Source: Adineta vaga (taxonomy: Eukaryota; Rotifera). From it: 64,000 nucleotides of DNA. The notes under the pieces were generated by a model that was given only the letters and a program-made list of their open reading frames with translations, was not told the DNA's origin and made no database searches. The position numbers were made by a program, and so were the translations under genes. This document shows, in pieces, positions 1 through 11,967 of the stretch. The stretch covers positions 2,046,001 to 2,110,000 of the forward strand of contig CP075495.1 in NCBI GenBank assembly GCA_021613535.1, given 5' to 3'. Each line of letters begins with the position of its first letter. Position 1 is the stretch's first letter.

Positions 1-1
1 A

Positions 2-2384
2 CGAACATCATCTTTAACAAATAATCGTACAACAACCTCAATATCAAATACGAATACAACAGCAACAAATAATCCAAATTCAATTCTAACAAAATCACCT
101 TTTACAATTATAACATCGGCAACAACATCACCAAATGATAATCGAACACAATTTTTTCCTACAAATGCTTCCGAGATGAATTTCCTACCAGACTCCAATA
201 ATATTCAATATGGTACACTAAAATTAACAAGTGGAACAAATCTTACTAATGATTTACATCATCATAATACTCAACATTTAACTATAAGTTATATTAAATC
301 GGGTGGAAGTAAAAAACGACGTGCTCAACAACAACAACAACAAACTATCAATGCGTCATTAAATCGTCCAACAAATGATTGTGATATGAGTACTGTATAT
401 GAAATAACTGAATGTTCGAAATCAACAACGGATTCACATGATCTTACATTAATTACTGGAAATAGTACAACTGGTAGATCGATTGTTACGATAGAAGAAC
501 AACAACAATCATCAACTATGTTAGAAGAAGAAGAACAACAACAACAACAACAACAAACTTCTTCTATGCTGACATCAACTATCAACACAATATCGCCACT
601 TGAAGAAGAAGATGCTTGTTTGACGACAGATGTTGATAGTGGAAGTAAGTGTGTTTTTGACTATCGAAGAAAGATCGTCAAACTTCATTAATTCCAATAT
701 ATTCATTTCTTTTTTGTCAAAAACATTTATCGTCAAGATAGTTTCTTATTTGATTGAGATAAATCACCTTGATTGACAAGAAAAACAACAAAAAAAAATT
801 TCGATATAGATCACTGATAAGATTATTGAATTAATATTCAATTATTCATTCAATAACATGATAATCGACAAATTTCTGTATCAAATAGTGTTTTTCTTTT
901 TCAAACAAAACAACGAATTGATTAGATTAGATTCGATCGATTAGCCATCTTTTCAATTTATTTTAGCTGAAGGACATGAATCAACATACATGCAAATAAT
1001 TCCTTCCTCATCAATTCATTCAAATTTACCTGAATCAATATCTCTACAAATGCCATGGGAATTTTATTTATCATCTATTCATGTTATTCTACAATATTAT
1101 CTCTTCATTTTTCCTTATCGATTACGTCCATTGGCAATTAAACCATCAATAACTATGAATACATTGAAATCTTTAACGATTCAATTACATCAATCAACAT
1201 CAACATCATCCTTAATTCCAATTCCAATAAAAACAACTCGAACAATTGCAACACAAACGTATTCAATTCCACCATTAGATCTAACTAATATTCATACATT
1301 AGTTCCAAATGAAACCTATGCATTTACTTCAATTAAACGACGAAAATTTCCGTTTAATCGTCCACTTTTACCATCATCATCTGTATTTACAAATTTTTTT
1401 CGTCAATCATCACGAACAATACATTCACGTCAAAATTCAGATAAATCATCGATTTCTTTATGTCAACGTTCATCACCTGCTTCTTCATCATGTCCATTAC
1501 GTCATCAATGTTCTCCTCCATATCATTCATCAACTGTTTTTCGTCAAATTGAATCGGAAATGGATCATATTCTTGCTAGTGATCATCGTCCTCGTGCAAC
1601 ATCATCATCATCTACAACTTTTCTTCATACGACCTATGGTCACCATAATCAACCATCATCCCATTGGCATCGACCCTTAAAACGTCGTCAACCTTATCAA
1701 TCACATTCATCTTATTTATTAACAAATCCACATCCCAATGGTGGTCGTCTACATCAAACAATAACTCCAACACAAAATACGAATTCTTCCGATTCATCAT
1801 CTGCTATTTATCGTTTTAATCCACGATTTTTCTCTCCAATATCGAATTCACATCATTCATCTTCTCAACGTTTAAATGATGAACATATTGTTGCTGCTAA
1901 TGAACGTAAAGCTCTTCGAGTTTTAATGATTATTTTTTGTGTCTTTGTTACTTTATGGACACCATTTTTTATTTGTACATTTATATCAGCTATATGTGAA
2001 CAATGTCGTGAACGTATATCATCGACAATCTGGTTTTCAATAACATGGCTTGGTTATAGTTCTTCAATGGCTAATCCTTTTATTTATACAATATTTAGTG
2101 ATGTTTTTCGTCGTGCATTTACTAATATTCTTTTCTGTCGATCAAATGAATCATTTTCTCGACAAATTTCTACAAAATCTTCTCGACGAAAAGGTGGTGG
2201 TGGTGGTGGTGGTTCTGCTGCTGCTCATCTAATGAATAATCATCAATTATCTAATCGACGAAGTCCCAATCCAGACTATTCGGGTACATCAACACCGATA
2301 CAATTAAATCCTCTTCCTCTACCACTGGGTGAACATGATGGAACTATTTATATAAATCGATGCACATCAGATTCATTTCGTTAA
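2..2384 (+). CDS. Biogenic-amine (5-HT2-like) G protein-coupled receptor, 3' part
   Basis: This is a 5'-partial class A GPCR. Two exons (2-644 and 967-2384) join in frame across a GTAAGT...TTTTAG intron and encode 686 residues. TM6 (about 1911-1985) carries ANERKALRVL and LWTPFF, and TM7 (about 2027-2095) ends with the NPFIY form of NPxxY. A helix-8 stretch ending in Cys follows, a possible palmitoylation site. The wording around TM6 is closest to 5-HT2-type serotonin receptors, but TM1-TM5, which would fix the ligand class, lie outside the window. The roughly 529 residues before TM6 are Ser/Thr/Asn/Gln-rich with poly-Gln runs and look like an exceptionally long third intracellular loop. The tail contains a poly-Gly run. 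The stop codon abuts the convergent ATPase gene. Family certain; subtype moderate. Confidence 0.85.
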
Positions 2385-5300
2385 TTAAATAAAACATGAA
2401 GATTTGCATGTGCTATTCTTCTTTTCTTTTCAACATACCCTAGTTCTTGAAGTTTTTCAATCAATTGTTGTTTTTGTTCAGGTAACATTCGTGCAAAAAC
2501 AGTACCACGAACACATAACTAAAATGGATCGAATGTCTTTTGTTTATATGAAAGAATCAGATTTTACTCGACTTAATAATTCTGGATGTTTATCACGAAC
2601 AACTTGAAATGATTTGCCAGAAATAGCAAAATGATAGGGTGTTCGACGATCAAGTTCAATTAAACGATGTGACTAAAGAATTAGAAACAAAATAGAAAGA
2701 TTCTATTGAATTTTTAATTAGTTTTCATAATAGAAAGCTTTTAGGATTTCACAAAATATCCTTCATTGATATGAAAACATTCGATTGTTATCTTTATCAA
2801 ATAACTGTAATTCTGTCTGTTTATATTCCGATAAGTTTTCTTGATGTCAAAAGAGCTTGAATTGGATATGGTTATTTAATAGGCAAATAGATTGTTTCAT
2901 TAGACATATTTATCTAACAATAATGCACAAATGGATTTCTAATCAAAGAAATGTCTCGAAGAAGAAAAAAACTCGACTTCATCGAAATCAAATATTCTTT
3001 TCTTTTTACAATACGTACATTTTGATCATAGCGAACTTCTTTGACTCTTCGATTATAAACTTGAGCATATGTAAATGTAGGTGATTCATCAGATTCAGTT
3101 GCTTCAACAACAATAATTTTTGCATCATCGGGAATCATATCACAATCACGAGCAACACTTAATGCAGTTAACATATTGTCGCCTAGAGGATTAATTCATA
3201 AATACGAACAAAAAAAACAAATACAATGTACATATATACCAGTACACATAATTGTTCGAATATTAGCATTCGAAAGAACTTTCAATACTCCTGAGAAGAA
3301 AAAAAAGAATTTGTTTCAAAGAATTAGTAAGAATCTATTTGAATTTACCTTCAGTTTGTGGTTTTAGACGATTTTCCATAATAACAAGACCAAGAAAGAT
3401 TAGATTATGTTCAATTTTTTCTCTATTAATCATAATTATTGATGAGATAGATATTTACAAATAAACAAACCGTTCAATTCGTTGAATTTTAACATAATTT
3501 AATTCTAATGGTTTGTAAGCAAGTGCTAAAACTCGATAACCTTGTTTGGCATATGTTGATAGAATTTCATTGAAATTTTTCGGAACTATTCAAAGAATTG
3601 TTTCTAATTGAGAAAGATTAATTCTCGAAAAAATCAAATTTACTTACTTGTTTCAGGTTTTGATAGTTCAGCTATTTTTTCCGGTGAACCTTTTGTTAAT
3701 AAATCGAATGAATCTTTTGCAAGAATTCGTACAATTACACTTGTTCGTTGTAATGATGAACTGAATGGTAATTGTCGAACAATACCAATTTCAAAAGGAA
3801 TATTCTATGAAAAAAACAAATGAAGTTACAAAGAATTATTTTCTCCTCTCCTTTTCTTCACTCACACCAGCAATTAATGAACTAACAGAACCAGAAAGTC
3901 GACCGGGTGGTGGCACAATATTCGATGGTGAATTAATCGGTCGAACAATTGTTGGAAAAAGCATATCAAAATTAGCTTGTTCATTTTCAGCAGGTTCATA
4001 CAATTCATACTGTGTAAATGCAAGCATTTTTAAATCAAGTGGATCACCGGCAAGTTCACCATTGATTCTTGTTAATGTATGACAAGCTAAATGAATTTCA
4101 ATTAAATCGTAAATTCTTCATAGATTCTCTTTCTTACCAGCCATACAAACAATAATCATACTATGTGCTTCTTCATCACGCCAATTTAAATCAGTAACTT
4201 CTGTTATTTGAGAGCCAAAATCAATTTGTTCCGTACTATTCGTTGTGTCATGGGAGTGAACAATAGGTACAACACATTGAAGATCGAGTCCATCTTCTGT
4301 CAATGTGCCTGTCTATATAAACAGATAGATTTGATAAGAATTAACATAATCGCGACAAGAACAAACTTTATCAAAGACCACAGTATTAACAGATCCACAA
4401 ATATTGATTGAACGAGGACTAATACAAAAAATATTTGTTTTTTTCAAACGATTTTGAGCATAGACAAGACCCGCTGAAAGAGCGGCAGGAAGTGCAGGTG
4501 GAACGGCAATTGTAGTAACATCAATTGTACGTTTAATAATTATTCCCACTGGTTCACTACGTAAAATCTAATAATGACATGCAACAATTAATATGATTGA
4601 AATCATCAAGAATCGCATTTCTTACTCGCATAACAAGTGAGAAAATCATACCACCAAAGGCAATCAATGCCATACCACCAACATATTTATATGTATCCGT
4701 ATTAAATTTAAAATCAACCGGTTTTGGATAAAGAATTGATCGAATTAGTTCACCTTTTGCTGTACTAAATGCTAAATAAAATTTTCCACAAATAATTGTT
4801 ATTTTCATGTTTTTTATATTTCGATTTCTACCTGTTCGAATAACTACACCACGTACATCACCAGCACCATAATAACGTGTTTGAATAACAGATGTACCAC
4901 TGAAAAGAATAAATCGATTATGTTCAGCAACATTGAACGGTTCATCAAGTCCCGGATGATCAGATGATGATTGATAATACGGAATTTGAACTTTTGTTAC
5001 TGGAATACTTTCACCAGTTAACATTGCTTCATTGACAATAACATTTCCATTTAATAGCACAGCATCACATTGCATCATTGAAGAACTACGAATAATAATA
5101 ACATCACCTGGAACAAGATCTTCACTGATAATATCACGTTGTTCTTCTACAAAAAAAACAAAAACAAGCGAATAATCGAAATCAGATTTCTTTTAACTAT
5201 TAGACCTTCTTGCGTTTCGGAATTATATATAATCACAGTATTTAATTCCGATTGATGGACAGTATCACGTAAAGCTCGTTCATTCTATAAACATTTCATT

Positions 5301-7320
5301 TTTTTTGTTGCAAATAAAATTCAGAAAAACAAAACTTACCTTACGAACTTCACGTAATGTTAATATAACCGAAATAACAGTGATGAAAACAATACACGAT
5401 GCATAAGTAACATATTCATCAGCAAACCATAGAATACAGGAAAACAATTGAAAGATATAGAATGGAGAGAGAACCTATTGATTTCATTTCAAAAATAATT
5501 AAATATTTTTTTGTTCACAGAAGAATATTCTTTTACTTCTTGAATAAGTAAATGAAGAATAGGAGTCAGACGAAGACTGATACTATTTTCACCATGAATG
5601 ATTTTTCTAAAATAAAGAAATCGATGAAAAACAATAGAAATGAAAATCTTTGATCAGTTACTTTTGTGCACGTTCTTCGACTGTTAATGGACGAATCTGA
5701 CTGAAATAATCACATTTGACATTATTTTCAACACCTCTATAAAAAAAACAATCAATTCATTAATCAATTCAGTTCGTTAGACTTACAAGAGTTTTGTAAA
5801 TTTATATTCTGCTTCTTGCCAAACATAACGCCATCGTTTATTTATAAAATATCGATGAACATTTCTCTAAAACATCAGGAAAAAAAACAAACATTTCAGA
5901 AAATAAGTTTGTTATTGATTATGCTCTTTTGTTTGGTGTATTTTTACAGTCACTATCACCATCGTTATGTCAAAATAATGACGATTCTTGTCATGCTTCA
6001 TAGATTCTAATCTATGTATATGTCAATTATACGACAATTCGTATCAATATATCGAAATATTGATATACATCGAGTCAAATAGAATCTCGACTCGATATTA
6101 TCAAAAATAAATTCAATAGTCATTTACATTAAGCACGTATATATATATATAGGTCAGAAGACAATGGCGAAATAAAGTGAAAGGATTGAGAAAAGAAAGG
6201 TATTAATATTGATGTTAGAAACTGTAATGATATATTTTAGTATGTGTCAGACTATGTGTGTATACATAAATACGTATTATTACGTTTTCTATTTCATATA
6301 AAAGCATTTCTTGACAATGACGATGATGATAGGTCCATCTCCGAAGGAAAAACTAGACACAAAAGAGAGAGAAATTCCGTTCATATGCGTTTGATAACAT
6401 GCATTAATGACGAACATTTACATAACAAAGAACATGTCACCGTTACAAAGCAAAACAATGCTACCTACCGGTCGTTGATAGTTTTTCTTTGTTCGCAGCG
6501 TATCAGAGCTGCTCATGAGAAAAGGTTCACCTGTAGACTAAAGACTCTCGATTATTTTAAGCAAATTACGTATGTTTTTATTGAAGAAAATCGAATGAAT
6601 TATGAATGAAGGATAATGATGATGATGATGAGATGAAGAAGAACTACTTACATCATCTGCTTGTTGTCGTTCAGAAACTTGATCGTAACGAGAACGATTT
6701 GCAGGTGTAAAATTTCTTCAAGAAAAGAAAACATTTATAAAAAAAAGAAACTTAAATCATTTCAATACCGTGAATCATTTGGATCATTTGGATTAAGATT
6801 TGGATCAATTTTTAGAACAGTTTCAACATACCATTGTTGATACCGATCCTAGAAAATGAATAGAAGCAATTCAAATGAAGAAGAACAAGCAAAAATCTTT
6901 GTTCGAAATACTTTTAATAATACATATTGAGCAACAGCTAGATCAGTTCGAGTGCAACAACATCGAAGAAACCAATGAGGTTTCCAATAGAACACCAAAC
7001 GTAGAAATCCCACTGTTAGAACAATAAATATCCATGTAATGATAGTTCGTGCTACCGATCGAGAATAACCATAGAGAATCTAGATGAAATCAAGTTTAGT
7101 TTTGAAGAAAGAAGTTATTTGACGTACAAATTGATCATCTGTTCCATCATTAACAACTTGATATGATCGAACGCCACTGGTTTCAGGCATAGAATTGGAT
7201 GAACCAATCTAAAAATGGAAAGAAAATCAATTTTCTTCTCTATTCTTTTCATTAATGAACTAATTAAATTAATACTTGATGTAGTTCAAATGATTTGCTA
7301 TTATGCTGATGATTAGTCAT
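2381..7320 (-). CDS. P5B-type cation-transporting ATPase (ATP13A2/3-like), C-terminally truncated
   Basis: P5B ATPases are endolysosomal or endosomal P-type pumps; ATP13A2 and ATP13A3 handle polyamines. Twenty-two exons can be read from ATG 7318-7320, with continuous phase. Visible are the N-terminal P5B membrane segment ([10 protein letters not shown]), M1-M2 (exon 5340-5474), the actuator motif TGES in [14 protein letters not shown], the P5B M4 signature VPPALPAAL (exon 4367-4567), the phosphorylation motif [10 protein letters not shown] split by a phase-0 intron between 4367 and 4312, and the nucleotide-binding domain ([20 protein letters not shown]). Homology stops at LQELG near 2446, just before the expected GDGxND hinge and M5-M10. 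Read-through ends at a TAA at 2381-2383, giving about 912 residues where the family has about 1200. The GPCR occupies the DNA beyond. It may be a pseudogene or a rearrangement product. The intron at 5867-6651 is unusually long. Confidence 0.85.
5867..6651 (-). other. Long intron (785 nt) in the P5B ATPase gene
   Basis: The intron lies between exons 6652-6715 and 5787-5866, with GTAAGT donor and TTTTAG acceptor on the minus strand. It is about ten times longer than most introns here. It holds a chance plus-strand ORF (6244-6609) with no recognisable protein. I see no inverted repeat or transposon. Confidence 0.6.
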
Positions 7321-8215
7321 CAAGAACGATACACTTTTACTTTGATACAACGTCAGTAACCTTCACCAACAGATTGTCTGAGATGATATGTTATATGTAT
7401 ACGAAGACATGTCCTTAACCTTTTTCGTAAATCCGTTAGAAAAATGAGAAATTTATTGTTGTCTTTTTTTATGGGTTGTATGAATAAGGTTATGACTTCA
7501 TTTCGTTCGTTTCAATCGAAATTTTCTTTTCTTCTAAGGATTTAACTGAATATACAAAAGAAAACATCAAGCCAGGGTTTCGGATCTGATCAAAAATACT
7601 CATTTGACAAATGTTTTCGGATTATATTTACCTGAGAAACAGCTAAGAAGAATGATATATTAAATGCAAAAATATGAATGTACAATATTAAGAGAGAAAA
7701 AAATAGAACGACAAGTATGTCGTTGATCAGCAGAAAAAACGTATGTAAAATATCACAGTACAAATCTTTCTGATAAGAACTATGTATATTTTTGCCAGTT
7801 TACTTTATAACCATGTGGGATATCGAGCAAACATAATTTTCTTATTGTCTTCAATATAATAGCGAAAAAAAAGGACAGAAACGAACGAAATTCAAGCATG
7901 GATAGAGAAAAAAAGATATGAAATATAGAAATAATAAATAAACAATGAAATCCATTATATTGGATAGCAAATCTAACCAACGAGAAAGAAGCATAAAAGT
8001 ACTATATATATATATATGTAAAATATTATTTGGTCTACTTCTGGAAAATGTGTTTAAAGAAAAGAACAACATGAAGACACTGAAGTTGTCGACATCTGTG
8101 TCGAGATTTTTTCCTCTTACATCAACAAGAGAGATATATTGAGAATGATTTTCTTTATTAAGTTAACGAACAAAAAAAATAAAGAGAAACCTTTGTGTGT
8201 TATTTGTGAATAATT
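7321..8215. other. Intergenic, no gene seen
   Basis: AT-rich spacer between the ATPase start and tRNA-Sec. Short ORFs on both strands have low-complexity hydrophobic or Lys-rich translations and match no family I know. It presumably holds the ATPase promoter; no clear core element is visible. Confidence 0.5.
8172..8179 (-). terminator. Pol III terminator of tRNA-Sec
   Basis: A run of eight T on the minus strand, about 37 nt beyond the tRNA 3' end; it is the first T4+ run downstream. Confidence 0.65.
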
Positions 8216-8302
8216 CACTCGGTAGGCAGAATCGAACTGCTACGCCGCGAAGCGTCCCTAGGTTTGAAGCCTAGCCCCGGCACCAGCCGAACTCAACCGA
8301 GT
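8216..8302 (-). tRNA. tRNA-Sec (anticodon TCA)
   Basis: Selenocysteine tRNA, which reads recoded UGA codons in selenoprotein mRNAs. It is 87 nt long. The 9-bp acceptor stem (ACTCGGTTG with CTACCGAGT) contains a U-U mismatch, the D stem is 6 bp (TTCGGC with GCCGGG), the anticodon stem CTAGG/CCTAG encloses loop CTTCAAA with anticodon TCA, the extra arm is long, and the T arm is only 4 bp (GCAG/CTGC around TTCGATT). The 9+4 acceptor/T arrangement, long extra arm and UCA anticodon are diagnostic of eukaryotic tRNA-Sec. It sits between divergently transcribed ATPase and ARMH3 genes. Confidence 0.95.
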
Positions 8303-8666
8303 ATTTAAAATCCTTTTTAAAAACGTTTATATATTGAAATACTTCAATAGAAGTCTGTAAAGAAATACGGTGAATTGATTCTCAATGAAGTTTGTCAGTT
8401 AGTGACACCTGTTTACAATGAAAATTCTAATTCAATTTCAATTACTAATGAAGTCTTCAAAGTGAACATTCGTCGAAAGAAAGAATTGATTTTCAAAAAA
8501 AAGTCGATTCACTATCGACATCTATGATGAAAACTTGTTCGATTTGATTTGATCATTTTCAAGCAATGAAATATTCTGCTTGAATTAGAGTGTCAAGTTA
8601 AGTATAGTTTTTACAGAGAATAATCTTTTTTTTCTTTAGAGAAGATAATCATTCATTATATTTAAA
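8303..8666. promoter_or_regulatory. Upstream region of ARMH3 with a trans-splice-like acceptor
   Basis: It contains the tRNA-Sec external promoter at one end. At the other, a pyrimidine tract ends in TTTAG (AG at 8638-8639), 27 nt before the ARMH3 ATG, with no coding exon seen upstream. This fits a spliced-leader acceptor or a 5'-UTR intron. Confidence 0.45.
8326..8335 (-). promoter_or_regulatory. TATA element of tRNA-Sec gene
   Basis: The minus strand reads AATATATAAA at about -33 to -24 from the tRNA 5' end. tRNA-Sec genes characteristically use an upstream TATA box (type 3 Pol III promoter). A proximal sequence element was not identified. Confidence 0.6.
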
Positions 8667-11600
8667 ATGTCAGCAGATAGTAATAGTAGTAATAAATCAT
8701 TTTGGCCTGTAAAAGCAGCTTTTAAAGAGAAAATTATTGTTCTTTATGATGCTTTATTAAATGTATGTCGAATATATTTTTGTTCAACAAATAATAAGAA
8801 GAAGTAAATTTATATGTTCAGGGTGATCAACCATGGCTTGATAATGGACACTATTGGGATGATTTCTTTCTGTTAAAAGTCAATGCTAAATATCTCCTAG
8901 AAGAACTTGAACGAGCATATGTTGAAAAGGCAACTGTTTTGAAAGTAGAAATCGATGATTCATTATTAATAAAAGATATACATTTTCTTATTCATCCTAG
9001 CTTCAATTAAATACAATATTTGATCAATGTCTTGTTTTTGTCAATTCTACACATCGTATTCGTCAACTCAATGCTTATTATGTAAATATATTTTCTAATG
9101 ATTTCTTCATAGAATCAATTATATGAATATGTTTCATTCTAGACAATCTGTATTTTAATACATGCAGTTAGTCGAGTTAATCAACGTAATGGTTTTGGTT
9201 ATCCAGCCTTGGATTTTCTTTGTGGTAGTGAAGGAGTTGAGAATAAATTTGAAGTAAAATTTTTCCTTTTTCTTTTTTTCTAAAAATATTTCTGTTAATC
9301 AATTCTTTCATTAGACTTTAATCGAATCAATTAATCATACATTTCTTATTGATGAAAGTTTATCTGGTAGTACTTTATTGAAAAATGCTGCTTTTGATGT
9401 TATTCTTACTTGTTGTACAACAATGTTAAATATTAATGAGAATATGTTGATGGATTATATGATGACAAATGGAAATCTTTTCGATTCAATTACACAATTA
9501 GTTATTCGTTCACCTGCAAGTCATGGTTATGATATATGTCTTTTATTAGCATTACTTTTGCAATATCATAAATATGACGTAAGAAAAAATCATTCAGAAA
9601 GTAATTCTATAATTGTTTATTATTTGATTAGACATCTAATACATATATTGTACGATTTTCTGTTTTTGATGATGAAGTAGCGTTGACGGTAAGTTTATTG
9701 AAATGAAAGAATTGATTTTTAAAGACATTTTTTGTAGAGTTTAGCACAAGTTATTGGATCATCATTGAATGAATATAATAAGTAAGATGAACGATGTTTT
9801 TGTTGATAAAGAATATCTGATTATGTTTTTAGAGCATATGATATGGAACGAACAGCTAATGAATCATCATCATGGTGGAGTTCTTTAACAACATTTGTAA
9901 GTTTTATTTACTAATCGAAATAAATTCTGATTATATATAAGTATTTCTTTATGATTATTTTAGGTTGGTTCAGCAATTCAATCAACTGGTGGAAATCGTC
10001 GAATGAAAAAGTAATTTTTCTTTTATTTCATTTCTCAATCTATTCTTTCTCTTCGTCTAGAGTGGATGATTGTCTTCTACTCGCATTTTATGAGGCTGTT
10101 CATCTAAATCGAAACTTTATTTCAGCACTTACACATGTAATTATCTGATGAAATTCAAAATACAAGAAAGACTTGTTGTTTTTGTTTTTCATTCATAGAC
10201 AGCGACTAATTCATGGAATACGAAAGGTCCTTCTACCAGTGATATTTTACCACCATCATTACCAGCTATAACCACTCCATCTGTACTAATGAGTGAACAA
10301 ACAGATTTTTCTGATATGGATGATTTTTCTGGTTCAAATAATCTTCTTTCTGTATTTCTTGAATACTGTTCAATTATTCAACAATTCTCCAAAAGTCATA
10401 TTGCATTCTAATCTTTTTCTCTTTTCAATAATATTCTTATTTAGATGAAGATATGTGTAATACAACAAAATTATGTTATTTAATTCTTCTTTGTATAACA
10501 GAAGATGAATTTGCTAATGCAACAATGCATGATGAAAATGTTATATTCAGTGTTTATCTTCATAAAGCTGTATAATCAACAAAAAACGAAATTATTTTTC
10601 ATTGTCAAAAATGTTCTTTTTCTTTAGCCAATGCGTCATCGTAAACATAATAGTGAAAAAAATCCTCCCTCTCGACCATTAGCTGTGGCCTTACTGGATC
10701 TCACAATGGAATTTATCTGGAGTCATATGATGCGAAATTTTCCTTATGATCTTTATACGTAAATACAAATCTATTTAGATTTCAATTGAAAATGATATTT
10801 CTCTTCAAATAGAAAATGTATTGGTATTATTCAACGAATACTTTCGTATCAAAAACGTACGCGAACACGATTATCTTATTCATGGCGACCATTATGGAAT
10901 GGTAAATTTAATATCCTATATTTCTGATTTGAAATACGTTTTCACATTTAGCATTGATAAGTCTTTTGAAATTTCTTCAAAATTGTGAATCACAATTAGG
11001 AAAACATCGAGATTTATTTCAATTAGCATCAAAAATTATTAATATTTTCAATTTATTTATTACGTTCGGTGATACATTCTTACGCACTCCTGAAGCATAT
11101 GATGAAGTTTTCTATGAAACAGTACGATGTTATCATATATTTGATAATCTATTTGCATTTGGTAAATAAAAATATTATTTTTAGTCTTTAAATTAAGAAA
11201 TTTTCTTTCATTGAAATTTTAGCTTGTCGTTATGCAAACAATGATAATGAATTTAAAGATTCAGCATTGAAATTAATGGTGAATTTAACGAATATAAAGT
11301 AAGATAATCGAGTATGAATAAGAAATTCATATGTATTCTTCGTAGATTAATTACACATCATTTCAATACAAAAATTGAAGCATTTTCAAATAGTCAAAAC
11401 AATCCATTAACAGAAAATCAAGTAAAGAATCTTACTTTTATCGAGTATATAATTGTCATCTATTTCTCGTCTAGGTTTTAGAAATCATTCGAAATAATTA
11501 TGATACATTAGCATTAAAATTACATGATGATCTCGATCAATATGACACATATTCCGAAAAAGCAACTGAAGCTTCTTTCTTAGCTAATATTGTAAGTATT

Positions 11601-11754
11601 ATTTTTATCAATCAATATGTAATCTATTGAATAACATTGGCGTTTTTAGACACGTAATATCATTGGAACTTATCGTCGACAGTATTCATTAGATACGAAT
11701 AGTTCAGTACAACTTTCCAATATACTTCTTAATGAAGTTTCAACAATCAGTTAA
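8667..11754 (+). CDS. ARMH3: Armadillo-like helical domain-containing protein 3 (ARMH3)
   Basis: ARMH3 (formerly C10orf76) is a Golgi-associated helical-repeat protein that works with GBF1 and PI4KB in PI4P production. Nineteen exons give 695 residues, close to the roughly 690 of vertebrate ARMH3. Diagnostic stretches include [10 protein letters not shown] near residue 44, [50 protein letters not shown] and a C terminus ending EVSTIS. Every exon junction keeps phase and introns are mostly 50-75 nt. The start follows a TTTAG acceptor-like site by 27 nt. LAS1 follows on the same strand 213 nt downstream. Nothing suggests decay. Confidence 0.95.
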
Positions 11755-11967
11755 TCGATCAATCATTATAAATCTCTCCATGGATTTCATTCGCATTTGA
11801 CTTTCATTGATTGACTAATCTATATGAATAGTTCTGTGATTGTCACTAAACATTTGTTTTTCGGACTTCGTTTCGTTTTCATTTTCTTTCATTTCAAAAA
11901 AAAAACCAAAAAAGAATAGCAAATATTACTTGTATATACGAAGTCTTTCTTCTTCTTATTATTATAG

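Noticed and set aside
325-588. Minus-strand ORF with poly-Cys and poly-Ser
   Set aside because: It is the antisense reading of the CAA/GAA repeats in the GPCR loop; no family match and a composition artefact.
4772-4831. Open in-frame segment in the P5B ATPase that could be coding
   Set aside because: It begins GTAGAA and ends TTTAG; its removal joins RT to AFSTAKGE as in the family.
6244-6609. 121-codon plus-strand ORF inside the ATPase intron
   Set aside because: No recognisable domain, no splice continuation and mixed low-complexity composition.
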